Shown piece after piece: positions 21,641 to 33,175 of a stretch of 64,000 nucleotides of DNA (the stretch's first letter is position 1; each line of letters starts with the position of its first letter). The notes beneath the pieces are model-generated. The model did not search any database, had not been told where the DNA came from, and saw nothing but the letters and a program-made list of their open reading frames with translations. Source of the DNA: Pictodentalium vernedei (taxonomy: Eukaryota; Mollusca; Scaphopoda; Dentaliida; Dentaliidae); NCBI GenBank assembly GCA_031216915.1, contig CM062296.1, positions 456,210,681 to 456,274,680 on the forward strand, in the 5' to 3' direction. The translations under genes were made by a program, and so were the position numbers.

Positions 21641-22339
21641 CAACATAATGCAATCTTTTGGCTGTTGTTGTACAGTCGTGGACACTGATTGCAGTTGATC
21701 CATTATTCATGGGTTTTTTTCAGCTCTACCTGGCAAAGATGATAATGTATATTTCATCGAGAAATTTGCAATTTCCCTTAATTATGTTTTTGTTTACAAT
21801 TTGTACAAAACGTTTTTTCAGGTAGCAGACAAACTTGTAATTGGGGTGGTACTTTGATTGTGGATATAGACGTATCTATAAATAGCGCACTACACATTTT
21901 TGACATTCTAGTAATTTCTACATTAAGCATTGAACGAAGTAGGCTGTAATTATTTCTTTATTTTAGCAAAATAAATAGAAAATTTACATGTTTATGCTTA
22001 TAGAAAATATGTCATATCAATTCGATAAAATATCACTTACTCCTTCAATTCAAACTTGCATTATGAAGTTTATGAATAAATGAAAATGGAATCGAACGAG
22101 GTCAAAGGTCTTCTGAATAAATTATAATTATATACAACGCCCATTGTATATACTTGAAGTATATACAAAGGACGTAATACTCTTTGGTTATCAGATAAAA
22201 TGTAATGTTCATTCAAAAATTTCAGCAGTTTCCAATAAATTCCAATATTTATAAAGCACTCAGCAAAATTCAAATGGATCTAATATCCAAATAAGTATTT
22301 GCTCCATAGATGGTTTCAAAATAATCCCGGAGAATCCTG
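21641..22339. other. No gene seen; short palindrome at about 22145-22169
   Basis: 'ttgtatatacttgaagtata' opens a 25-bp near-perfect palindrome. The rest is AT-rich and unassigned. Confidence 0.5.
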
Positions 22340-22665
22340 ATTTTTGACAATAAATTGTGGTCTACCCAAGAAAAATAAATTCTCTTCAAATTTTGGAAAC
22401 ACTTCTCCAATACAAAATAAAAGGCTGGTTGACCATACGTCCCCACCCCCTCCCCCCCCCCCACCCAAAAAAAGTGAATTTTTTGTTTTCAAAGTTGAAA
22501 AAGGGGCATAACTCTGGCAAAAATTGTTGCACTGCATCCCGATTTGAACTTGACCTGCATTTTATGTTGATACATCTAATTACCAAATTTCATATGGACA
22601 GATGGACACAGGCTATTTTAATAATCACCCCCCAAATTTTTTTCAGGGGACAACCAAAGGCTCAA
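22340..22665 (+). repeat. Repeat block preceding the H1 copy, with C/G homopolymers
   Basis: Contains 'gaaaaaggggcataactctg' and 'atggacagatggacacagg' words typical of the minisatellite-cored families, plus an interrupted C run at 22441-22465. Overlapping frames on both strands are low complexity. Confidence 0.45.
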
Positions 22666-22669
22666 GTGA

Positions 22670-24240
22670 GCCTAAAACGCTCACCTGGCTCAAGTCATCA
22701 AAAGAGATGAGTGTGTCAGTAAGTGATGGACACCAAGATCAATTTTATGATTTGCCATGACACAACCAAAGGCAATTTTTTTTTTGGTCATTCATTTCTG
22801 CTGGTCCCAGGAAAGCTTCCTAGGCAAAAACACAGAGCTCTCTATTCTGTGAAGTTTCCAAAAAGTGTCTGTACGAAATTGGGTTTTTTTGTTTTTAACT
22901 TCTGTGGTTCTCTCTACCCCTCCTCCAAAAATGTTTTCGGGTATACATCAAATACTTAAAACCCAGTTACACTTCATGACAAATTTGGTCCAAATCAGCC
23001 CATCAGTTCTGGAAACAGAAATTTGGAGTGGAGCCCAAAATGGGCATCTTCTAAAGGGAGCCCAAAGTTTGACCAAAGTAAGTTCCATACCAGAAATCTA
23101 AGCATTATTGTAAGTGGCTTATGAGAAGATGATTTTTAAAGCCTTTCATGTTTATGGGGCATTAACCCCACCCTAAGGGGCATAGAAACTTTTGGGAAAA
23201 AAAATCAGAAGAGTCAACTCCACCAAGATGCTTTGTACCAAATTAGTTTAGATGTGGCCCAAAGGTTCGAAAGAAGAATACTTAGCTGATGGAGCACATG
23301 AAAGATAATGACTTGGCATTTTCCCATTGCCAACAGTGTTAAAATGGCATCCACATAAGGCATCCTGGCAAAACCAATAGCAATTTTTTTTATCCATCTG
23401 TTCTAAGGAAGCTTCATACAAAAAACAATATTTTTGACCCACTCATACTACATGCCAAATTTGGTTCAAATCAGCTCATCGGTTCATGAAATACGAATTT
23501 TGGTTGGAGCACAAAATGGGCATGCTCCAACAGAGAGCCCAAATATTGACCTTCCAATTTGCCTTGAACAAACTTTAATCTTCACCACCAAAGGAAGTTC
23601 CATACAAAATATCAAAAGCATTCTCTGCGGAGGTTCTTGAGAAGAAGATTTTTAAAGATTTTTAGGCTTTTTGGGTATTAACCCCAACCCGAAGATGGCA
23701 GCAGCTTCATTTGAACAAAGTAAAAAAGGTATACTCCAAAAATGGTCTGTGCCATATATTAAAGAATTTGGTCCAGTAGTTTTAAAGAAGACAAGTTTCA
23801 AATTAGTTGATCGAGTACAAGAAAGACGATGACAAAGCATTTTCCCATTGCCATAGGTGTTAAAATGGGCATCCCCTTACAGCACCCCATGACAAAACTG
23901 ATAGCAATTTTTTTGGTCCATCTGATTCCACTGGACCAAAGGAAGCTGTATACAAACTTCCCATGAACAAACTATAATCTTCACCACCAAAGGAAGTACC
24001 ATACCAGATATCAAGGCATTCTTTCAGGTGGTTCATGAGAAGGTTTTTAGGGTTTTTGGGCATTAACCGCAGCCCGGAGATGGCAGCTGCTTCAACTGAA
24101 CAAAGTAGAAGGGGTATACTCCAAAAATGTCTATACAATATGTGTTTGAATTTGGCCCAGTGGGTTTGAAGAAGATGACAAGTTTCAAAAGTTGATGGAC
24201 AGACAATGGACACCAAGTGATGGCAATGACTCCCACTGAC
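22670..24240 (+). mobile_element. Helentron-like element, family H1, copy 2
   Basis: The 5' end 'CTAAAACGCTCACCTGG' (22672) is followed by 'ctcaagtcatcaaaagagat' and 'gtcagtaagtgat', the same start as at 28109. The core has three ~400-bp units with 'gagcccaaa.attgac' and 'atggcagc.gcttca..tgaac' blocks. The 3' end (24190-24238) keeps 'ccaagtgatggcaatgactc' but has lost the CTAA tail. Confidence 0.65.
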
Positions 24241-24600
24241 TGAAAATAATAATAATAACATACCCATTGATACAGTGCCAAAATTATAAGGTACTGTACA
24301 TGTTACTGAGCTCTTGCAAATATACAAACAGAATATATACCAGGGCTTTAAATTGGCCTAATTTGGGGACACCGGATTCAAGTAAAAAATGTCCCCAAAA
24401 TCTGAGAAACTACATGCTTAGTCAATTTACATACAAATAGAATATAATACGGGGCTTTCTAAGACCTATTTTGCATGGCGCAAAAGTATTTCTTAACAAA
24501 TATCTTCATTTTAGAATGTTACAAGAAGCTGTTGGTAGACACATCCTAAATTAGGGAACCCCCTTTACCAGCTTGAATTTGGGGTAATATAAAGGCCTGA
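24241..24600. other. No gene seen
   Basis: Unassigned. Two 'ggggct/taaattggcc' like phrases near 24345 and 24450 suggest old duplication. Confidence 0.4.
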
Positions 24601-26375
24601 TATATATACAGTATTTTACAGTCCAGAACATCACTTATCGACTTTTTGAAATAAATATGTTTTGAGATCTTTCTTGAAAATGTTGACATTTGACAGTCTT
24701 TTTAGATGATCAGGTAAATTATTCCAGGTGCAAGACATTTGGAGATAGACTGACCTATCTCCAAATATCTTACACCTATTTTTTGGAACATACAGTTGCA
24801 TTTTACCATCAGACCTCAGGTTGCATTGATACACATTCTTGGTATTGAGGAGTTCTTCTCAGTAGGCTGGTGACATGTAATTTTGTGCCTTGAAAATTAT
24901 TCTGTACTTTACTGGCAGCCAGTGCAGAGCCATCAAAATAGGAGTGATGTGTTGAGATCGTGACACTCTACATACCACTCGGGCTGATGCATTTTATATT
25001 TTCTGCAGGCAAGAGTACTGGTATTGGAAGACATGTGGAAGGTTGAACAGTAAGGCATTACAATAATCCAAATATGAAGTTACAAAGGCATGAACAAGAG
25101 TTTTTGTGGAGTCTTTTCTAAGGAACTGTCTTATCTGTTTAATTTTGTTCAGACCTCTGAAAGCCTTTTTGCACGTATTTGTAACATGTTTGTCCATAGA
25201 CATGTTTGAGTCGAAGAAGGCACCAACATTACGTACACTGCCACTTGCACTGATGGTGGAATCTCCTACCTTCACTGAGCTGATGTCAATTTTAGTGAGT
25301 TGCTGACGTGAACCAATTATTACGAATTCAGTCTTATCATCATTTATCATTAATTTGTTTGAAATCATCCAAGCGTGAATTTCCAAAATACATGATTCAA
25401 TAATTTCTTATGCTTCAGTTTGATCCTTGGTTGATGGTCGAAAAGAGAAGTAGACCTGTTTGTCATTAGCATAACCATGAATGTCAGGCAGGTGCAATTC
25501 AATGATGGTGAACATTTTTGAAATATAGAACAGAAACAGAACAGGACAAAGGCAACTGCCCTGTGGGACTCCACACTCCAGATGCAAGTCTTTTGACAGG
25601 TTACCATTTTTGATAAATGCTGCTGTCTGTTCTTCAGTTATAATGATAGCCAGCAAGGGGCACCACTATGTCCAAAATCAGAGTTCACTGTCTCCAGCAG
25701 AGTTTTATGACAAATGGTGTCAAAGGTAGCACTAAGCTCTAAAAGAACAAGCAAGGTCACCCTTCCAGACTCCATATTACTCAGGATGCTGAACCTTGAG
25801 TAATGCCGTTTCAGTTGAGTGAAATTATCTGAATCCAGATGTGTTGGCCGGTAATGGAGCATGCAAATCACTATACAACATTAGCTGGTCAATGGCAGCT
25901 TTTTCACACAGCTTAGAAATGAATGGTAAGTTACACACTGGCCGGAAGTTTTTAAACACAAATTCTGCACCTTGTTTCTTCAGAAGAGGTTCACAATCAC
26001 GATTTTCCACACATCAGGCACATATCCTTCTAGCAGAGACATGTTGATCATTTTTGTGATTACAGAAGCCAAAGAGTCAACACATGATTTGATAATTAAT
26101 TTGGTTACCTCATGGATTTCTAAAGGTCAAAAAGTTGAAAGTTCTTTTTCTGATGGTCCATGTTTGATGTCAATTTTGTCTACCTTTATATTGTGAATTT
26201 TTCCCAACATTAATTTTATTTTATTAATTAGGGACTTGTCAAACTGATCAGCTAGCTGCGATGAATCATGTGGTGATAACGACACACTTTGTTTTTCAGT
26301 ACACAGATCTTTAAGAATTTCAAACAGCCTTTTGCTGTCACCATTACAAGCTTCAACACATGTCAGGTGAGCTAA
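24601..26375 (-). pseudogene. Dead LINE reverse transcriptase (CR1/L2-like), 5' truncated
   Basis: On the minus strand, in order: the linker 'DSSQLADQFDKSLINKIKLM' (about 26275-26210); the finger block 'KNFRPVCNLPFISKLCEKA' (about 25945-25885); motif A 'LLELSATFDTICH' (about 25740-25700), where LLDLSAAFDTIDH is usual; motif B/C 'GVPQGSCLCPVLFLFY' and 'GYANDKQVYFSF', in which the catalytic YADD has become YAND; the thumb 'LMINDDKTEFVIIG' (about 25350-25310); 'ASGSVRNVGAFFDSNMSMDK'; and the C-terminal end 'GDRSVYLQMSCTWNNLPDHL' with 'FKKDLKTYLFQ'. The endonuclease domain is missing and the sequence is broken by stops and frameshifts, so it is inactive. The clade is a judgement from motif spacing. 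Confidence 0.85.
26345..26375 (+). repeat. H1-like CTAA end at the LINE 5' junction
   Basis: 'gtcaggtgagctaaaaatgc' at about 26358-26377 is the H1 3' terminus, sitting exactly where LINE homology fades and repeat R begins. Confidence 0.5.
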
Positions 26376-26377
26376 AA

Positions 26378-26833
26378 ATGCAGATCTCAAAAATATTCCA
26401 CACAATATATAATAGATTCTCAGCTGCTGACTATAATGATGCACTGTCCTGTAATAATAATCTCTGATGTTCAATGCATGCTGAATGCATAAACAAATAA
26501 TTTCCGTTCTCAATGCTGTCTGTATGAAAAGAATGTTAGAAGTCTGTTGACAGAGGTAATTATATAGTCTTCAGATTCAAAAGTTACAGAATAAGAATTT
26601 CTCTAGGGGTCTTTGATTCCATTAATTGCTATTGGCTGAATAAAGTCACCTCATTAAGCTTCTAGATGATTCTGTCAAATTTCAAGTAAACAAAATGTAA
26701 CCCAATTAAACAATCAGAGAGCTAAAAATAGATTCTGTGTAACAGTACCTGTAAACATGATGATACGTACACTCAAAGGTCACTCAGTACAAATAAGTAA
26801 TCACACAAGCCAGTCTGCTTATTCTAAACAAAA
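26378..26833. repeat. Dispersed repeat R, copy 2
   Basis: Collinear with 16190-16830 but without the TTAA insertion, so it represents the empty site (about 26634-26645). Confidence 0.7.
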
Positions 26834-27980
26834 AATGAAAATGTCAATGACACTGTAGCTCGACATGTGTAAGACATGTACATGTATAGTATGTGACACA
26901 GCAATGACACACATCTAGGTAATGACCTGATAACAAAGGTACATGTAAAGTATTGTAAAGGTCTGGACATAAATACTGACCGTAGCCTGTAACAAATGTA
27001 CAGGTAAAGTATTGTAAAGGTGGGTGACAGTTAGATGCCTCTAGCCAGAGCCGTATTGAAAAGTGCACTTACTGTGTATCAGTAGTACTGAAAAAAACAA
27101 AGTTTGTCTAACTGGCTGTCGCCGGTCATCTTGAAATATCAGACCACACCCCAAAACACTCATTCTAGTTCCAAGGTGATAACAAAGGTACCCAAGAAGT
27201 TTTGTGATGATCGGTTCATAAATACAGCCTCTAGCCGGAGTCGTATTGACATGTGTACTAACTGTGCATTAGTAACACTGAATAAATCAAAGTTCATCTA
27301 ATTTGCATAATTTATGCACGAGAAAAAAACCTGTATTATATGTGATGTATTCCATGTTACTAAACATTCATACAAAAAGTTATTCAAATCAGAACCTTAA
27401 AATAGAAGTTATGTACAAAAAACTGATTGCACCTAATTTCGGTATAAAATGGCCACCGGCAGCCATCTTGAATTTTGGATCGCATCAAAAACACTCATTC
27501 CCATCCCAAGGTGATAACAAAGATACCCAAGAAGTTTTAATGAAGATCGGTTCATAAATAAAGCCCCTAGCCCAAGTCGTACAGACATGTGCACTTCCTG
27601 TGTATAAGTAGCACTGAATAAATCAAGGTTCATCTAATTTGCATAATTTCTGCATGAGAAAAAAACATGTATTATATCTGATGTATTCCATGTTACTAAA
27701 CATTCATACAAAAATTTATTCAAATCAGAACTTTCATACAGAAGTTCTGTACAAAAAACTGAGTGCACTAATTTCGGTACAAAATGGCTGCCATCATGAA
27801 TTTCGGACTGCACCCAAAAACACTCGGTCCTGTCCCACGGTGATAACAAAGGTACCCAACACATTTCGTAAAGATCGGTTCATAAATACGCCTCTAGCCC
27901 GAGCCATATTGAATTGTTGACAGACGGATGACGGTCCATGACATAACCTCAAATCTGACTATGTCAAGTTGAACTAAAAA
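26834..27980 (+). mobile_element. Helentron-like element, family H2, copy 1
   Basis: The 5' end is 'tgtcaatgacactgtagctc' (26841-26860). The 3' end is a TTGAC-TAT-GTCAA hairpin, then GTTGAACTAA (27956-27976). The word AGCTC(A)AC near the start is the inverted form of GTTGAGCT near the end, i.e. subterminal inverted repeats. The core has ~330-bp units with 'catctaatttgcataatt', 'aatttcggtacaaaatggc' and 'aagatcggttcataaata'. Short ORFs are unit artefacts. Confidence 0.7.
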
Positions 27981-28108
27981 TGACCTGGGAAAATATTAAT
28001 TGGGTGTAATTATTAACCAAGACATATCAATTCTGATATAATAATAGGGGGCCATAACAATAATTATCAGAAAATATTGTTTACAATTATTAAGCAGAGA
28101 CCCTGACC

Positions 28109-29004
28109 CTAAAACGCTCACCTGGATCAAGTTGTCAAAAGAGATGTGTGTATCAGTAAGTGATCGGCAGCAAGAGCAATTATTTGATTAGCTATGACAC
28201 AACCAAAGGCAACTTTTTTGGCCATTCATTTATGCTGGTACAAGTAAAGCTTCCCAGCAGGCTCTGTTCTGTGATGTATTAAAAAACAAATGAAGAAATT
28301 TTTGTTTTGTCTTCAACTCTCTCCCCCACATCCCCCTCCCCCAACCACCCCACCACCACTAAAAAAAAGAAATCTGGCATAAATGGGCTTAATTTGAACA
28401 CACTTGTATCTCCCCCCCCCCCCCCCCTCCCCCCTATGAATGCTGTATACCAATTATCAAGACGCTGATCAGTGGTTCTGAAGAAAATTTTTTTTCAATT
28501 TTGGCAAATATGCTGACTCAGCATTTTTCCATGGGGCTGTAAAAAATTTTTAGCGGGCATCAATCAATTACTTAGGACCCACTTATACTACATGCCAAAT
28601 TTGGTTCAAATTGGCCTGCTGGTTCTTGAAATACAAATTTGGGCAGAGACCAAAATGGATATGCTCCCACAGAGAGCCCAAATATTGACTTACCAACTTC
28701 CCTTGATAAACTTTAATCTTCAACACCAAAGGATTTTCATACCAAATATCAAGGCATTCTCTCTGGTGGTTCATGAGATGATTTTTACAGATTAGTAGGC
28801 TTCTGGGGCATTAACCAGAACCTAAAGATGGCAGCTGCTTCATTTGAACATAATAGAAAGGGTATACTCCATAGATGGTCTGAGCATATATGTTTGAATT
28901 TGGCTCAATGGATGCGAAGAAAAAGATAAGTTTCCAACAGTTAACAGACGCAGGATGCCAAGTGATGGCAATAGCTCACACTGACTTGCAGTCAGGTGAG
29001 CTAA
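28109..29004 (+). mobile_element. Helentron-like element, family H1, copy 3 (short, complete ends)
   Basis: It starts CTAAAACGCTCACCTGG and ends TGACTTGCAGTCA hairpin then GGTGAGCTAA (28982-29004). GCTCACCTG at the start is the reverse complement of CAGGTGAGC at the end. It is about 0.9 kb with roughly two core units and a poly-C block at 28411-28427. This is the clearest example of both H1 termini. Confidence 0.75.
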
Positions 29005-29211
29005 CAGAGGACATACCAATACTGATATTATATTGGGGGAGGGGGCATACCTCCCCCCCCCCCCACACACACACACTTCATTCACTTCATTTAACCTGAC
29101 TACACCCCCTGTGCAGTTCTGGAAAATGCAATGACAACTAAGAGAAATGACAATTTGAGTAAACCTTATGATTGCTATCTTTCTTTTAAAGCTTATTTGC
29201 TAACTTACAGA
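29005..29211. other. No gene seen; C run and CA repeat at about 29051-29077
   Basis: Low-complexity 'ccccccc' then (CA)n. The remainder is unassigned. Confidence 0.55.
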
Positions 29212-29325
29212 GTTTAATGACATTTTCAACAGCCAGAGTCATATTCTATCAAGACAGTTTTACAGGAAAGGTAGAGGTAGTATCTGATGAGAACCAGTGA
29301 GCGATGCAGAGTAACTGTCAGACTC
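29212..29325 (-). mobile_element. SINE tail fragment (minus)
   Basis: 'gtttaatgacattttcaaca', 'gacagttttaca' and 'gagtaactgtcagactct' match the tail half of the SINE family. The head is missing. Confidence 0.6.
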
Positions 29326-29338
29326 TTCTTTTAAAGTA

Positions 29339-29602
29339 TGTACAGTACGTGGAGAGTGTATTATCATGAAATCACATGCAGAGTGGAGATTCCACCCAAG
29401 CAAAAATTGCAAATTTGTTGCAAAGTATAACAAGCACAAGCAAAGTTCCAGCCAATGGACCTCCGGGTTATACCTGGAGGTCCATTGGCTGAAACACTGC
29501 TTGTGTTTTTTGTCCACATGTCCAGAATTTGAAAGTGATACTTTGGGCTATAACTCCACTCCCCAGGTGATTTAGTTATAATCCACTCTCCATGTACTGT
29601 AA
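29339..29602. mobile_element. Foldback MITE with TACAGTAC ends
   Basis: The outer arm TACAGTACGTGGAGAGTG (from about 29340) pairs with CACTCTCCATGTACTGTA (to about 29600). The inner arm CCAGCCAATGGACCTCC (29441-29457) pairs with GGAGGTCCATTGGCT (29476-29490). TA lies at both tips, consistent with a TA target. Confidence 0.75.
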
Positions 29603-30393
29603 TAGGCAATGGAAACTATCATCTATCCAAGTTACATAGACAGGCATCTACTTGGTGGTACACAGGGTCCTCTTTCCCAATGGGAAAAAGGGAAGTTTTT
29701 TTCCCAATTTGGTGCCCAAATTTCCCAATTGTTATCAAGTATTGTCCGGTCATAAACACCAGTTGTTATTCATATTGGCAATTAGGATTGAATATCATGT
29801 GAACTGCATTTAAAAGTAGAGCTGAACAATATTAGCCAAAATAATAATTGAGGTTTTGGGGAGAGAAGGTAATGATTAATGATATAATCACAATATTGTT
29901 AACTTGTGAAGGTTGTGTTTATTCTAGTAAATAGAGTTAATACAGTTTTGTGTATGAAAGCAATAGGCTCAGCCATATTAACCAGAAGTATACTGATCAC
30001 AAGATGGGATTCGGCAGCAAGCATTTTTGCTTTTGTAAGCCGTCTCTGGCATGCAGTCAACATTGGAGAGAAACAGCAAGGGAGGTAATGGTATTGAACA
30101 ATGTACCTTTCATACTGAAAATGTGTCCAAATGTATTGTTGCAATGGATTAGTTCTGTTAACAGGTTAATTAAACATGTTAAGTAAACTATTGTATGAAG
30201 CTTTCTATTTTCTTAAGAAACCTCTTCATAAAAGTACTTTATAATATAAAAATTTCCCAATTTTGGCCCTCATTATGCAAAAATTCCCAATTGGACGGGA
30301 CCTGAACCTTTTTTCCAATCAGAGTGTGTGGACCTTACACACTCAAAGAACATCAAAAATGGTAATAATTAGCTTCCTTTTCTATTACCTTAC
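29603..30393. other. No gene seen (intron of the SOD2 gene or beyond)
   Basis: 'tttcccaat' words recur at 29673-29735 and 30253-30300. By its position this is downstream intron of the minus-strand SOD2 exon, at least near 30393, where the donor GT lies (plus-strand AC at 30392-30393). Confidence 0.5.
30388..30393 (-). other. SOD2: Splice donor of the SOD2 exon
   Basis: Minus-strand GTAAGG follows CAG, close to the metazoan donor consensus. Confidence 0.85.
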
Positions 30394-30690
30394 CTGTTGT
30401 TGCTAAGAGGGGATCCTGGTTGGCACAAGAAGCGATCTTAAGCCTGTCGTTTCCTTGCTTATAACCAAGCCAGCTCCACCCTGAACCCTGTACAGAAATC
30501 GCTGCATCAGAAAGTTCTTTCTTAAAATCTTCAAATGAACCAAAATCTCTGATGATAAGGTCTTTCAAATCTCCTTCTGGAGTGCCACCCCCATTGGGGC
30601 TTAGCACATCCCAGAAGATGGTATGATTGATGTGTCCACCTCCATTAAACCTGAGAGATGGCGTGAGTTTGATAGCTGTAGAAACATCAC
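30394..30690 (-). CDS. SOD2: Mitochondrial Mn/Fe superoxide dismutase, one internal coding exon
   Basis: This is the only clear host coding exon seen. The minus-strand product is about 99 aa and contains '[20 protein letters not shown]', '[14 protein letters not shown]', '[17 protein letters not shown]', '[11 protein letters not shown]', '[17 protein letters not shown]'. These are the signature blocks of MnSOD: the second metal-ligand His is in HINHT, and the GGHINH and QGSGW patterns are conserved. The exon begins after a pyrimidine-rich tract and AG (plus-strand CT at 30691-30692), in phase 1 before Asp-Val-Ser. It ends ACAACAG|GTAAGG, the same place as in vertebrate SOD2 genes (after ..TTG). 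The 297-bp length equals, as I recall, two adjacent human exons combined. The remaining ligands (first His upstream; DVWEHAYY downstream) must be in other exons, which I could not find in the window. SOD2 converts superoxide to peroxide in the mitochondrial matrix. The frame is intact, so the gene is probably functional. Confidence 0.93.
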
Positions 30691-31685
30691 CTACAATAAA
30701 AGACAAATTTGTTTTGAAATATGCAGCAAGTCTTAACTGGAGGCTAAAAGTTGAGTCTAAAACGCTCCCCTGGATCAAGTTTTCTACAAAGAATAAGGAT
30801 ATTAGAGTTGAGGGATGATCAGAAAGTGTGAAGAGGTACATGTGTGCATTATGCAATGACTGCCACCACAGAAGCTCTGAAAAATGAAGTCTATTTTTCA
30901 AACCCCAGTCCCAACACCTTCCTATTTTAAACTTGAGATTATGTTGAAAAATGACAAGAGGGCTTGCCTCTGAAAGGATCATGCAGATTGGTTAAAAATA
31001 TTGAGGTTGAAATTCAGAGAGATTTTCAGGGTTCCTGGAAGCCATCAGTTGTGTTCAGAAATGGAGTGAAATGGCAGTCAACGAGGGAATGATTGAGGCA
31101 AGGTTTTATCGACAAATTCAGGTTTTTTGTTTGTGTTTCCTTATACACTCAGAAAAAGATGTAATCATTAATCAAAACAGAACATTTCATTAAAATAAAA
31201 TTTGTTTTCTTTCCAAATATCAAAAGATTTTGTCTGGTGGGTCTGAAGAAGATCTTTGAGGAATATTCCTCATATTGCACTAAGTTAAATTTTGGGCTTG
31301 ACAGGGGGCCCAAATATAAACTCACAGACCTAATTTGAATAAACTTGAATCTGACCCTCTAAGGATGCTGTACACCAACTATGATAAGATTCTGACTGGT
31401 GGATCTGAAGACCAAGATTTTTGAAGAATTTTCCTCATATTGAACCAAGTATAAATTTGGGTTCTTGTATGGAGCCCAAATATATATCCAGGGCCATAAT
31501 TTGAACAAACTTGAATCTGCCCCTCATAGAGATGATGCGTATAAAATATAAAAAATATTCTGAATGGTAGATCTTAAGATTTTTAAAGAACATTCCTCAT
31601 ACTGAACTAATTTCAAATTTGGGCTCCCACTGGCAACTCAAATATGAACCCAGGGACTTGCTTCAGGGAAATTTGAATCTGAATC

Positions 31686-32022
31686 CCCCCCCCCCCCTCC
31701 CACCCGACAGAATTTTCCTCATATTGCAAAACCTTGACCCCCAAGTAAAAATTTGGGTTCTTGTAAGGAGCCCAAATATATACCCAGGGACATAATTTGA
31801 ACAAACTTGAATCTGCCCCTCATAGAGATGATGCGTATAAAATATAAAAATATTCTGAACGGTAGATCTTAAGATTTTTAAAGAACATTCCTCATACTGA
31901 ACTAATTTCAAATTTGGGCTCCCACTGGCAACTCAAATATGAACCCAGGGACTTGCGTCAGGGAAATTTGAATCTGAAGCCACCCCCCCCCCCCTCCACC
32001 TCCCCCCCCCCCCCCCCCAACA
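31686..32022. repeat. Duplicated H1 units with long poly-C tracts
   Basis: Blocks 31440-31720 and 31745-32020 are near-identical ~300-bp repeats, both with a C-rich tract at the same unit position. Frames across them give poly-Gly on the minus strand and are not genes. Confidence 0.75.
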
Positions 32023-32170
32023 GAATTTTCCTCATATGCAAAACCTGGATCCCCATAAGGGGCCCTAATATGAACCCAGGGGATTAATTTCAACAAACTT
32101 GAATTGACTTTCATAACGATGCTGTTTATCAAAGGATTCCGACTGATGGATCTGAAGAAGATTTGTAAAG

Positions 32171-32240
32171 AATGTCCTCATTTATTTATTTATTGATGTT
32201 TAAGGTCACATATTTCTACAAAATGGCTGATCATGATGCA
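32171..32240 (-). mobile_element. SINE tail fragment (minus)
   Basis: 'tttatttattgatgtttaag' and 'gtcacatatttctacaaaat' match the tail end of the SINE at 13393. Confidence 0.65.
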
Positions 32241-33175
32241 ACATGGATATAAAGTTAAGTCCAGTCAATCGTTTAAGCTCATGTTTCTCATTTTAGAGGA
32301 ATTCCGTCCCAGGCATTGGTTACTGGGTCCTATCTTACCAATAAAACAGAGCTTGTTTGCTTCACTTCCCAGGGTCTCCACACGGACAATTTTCTTCATA
32401 TTCCACTAAATTAAAATTTGGGCTTTTATAGGAAGCCCAGATAAGAACCCAGGGACTTGGCTTGCATAAACTTGAATCAAGATCCCTCCTGTTGTATATC
32501 ATATATCAAAAGATTCTGATTGGTAGTTCTGAAGAAAGCAGTTTTCATTTTGGAAAAGTGCTGGCTCAGCATTCTGTCATTACAACCTCACATGGCACCC
32601 CATGATGCCACAATTTTAGATTTTTGGGGCCCAACTGATCCTACTGGGCACAAGGATGTTGTATACCATATAACAATTCTTTGTTCAACACAGTTTGGGA
32701 TTTGGGAAACATGGGCATTTTAATTTTTTTCTAATTTCAGCTCACAGGGTTTCCACAGGGCGCTAACAAATTTTTCAGGGCATAAATCAAGTATGTGTAT
32801 CCTAATACTACTGCATACCAAATTTGTTCCAAATTGGCCCACCAGTTTGAAAAATAGATTTTGTGCAGGGCGAAAAATACTGCTCTGCCAAGCATGAACC
32901 CAAATATTGCCAGAGGAACATACTTGAATCATGAGCATATAATGAAGCACCATACTAAATTTCACAGCATTGTGACTGGTTGTTTATGAGAAAAAGATTT
33001 TTGAAGAATTTTGAGGGTTTTCAAGCACTGTCTTTTCAGCCCATTGGGCTTGGCTATTTCCATTGAACAAATTTCGAAGATTATCCCCTAAAGGTAATTT
33101 ATGTCAGGATTGGTTGGGTTTGGCCCAATGGTTCCAAAGAAGAAGACTGAAAAGTTAAATTAACGTAGTTCAAAC

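Noticed and set aside
31613-32132. Minus-strand ORFs with poly-Gly stretches
   Set aside because: They translate poly-C tracts in H1 units; low complexity.
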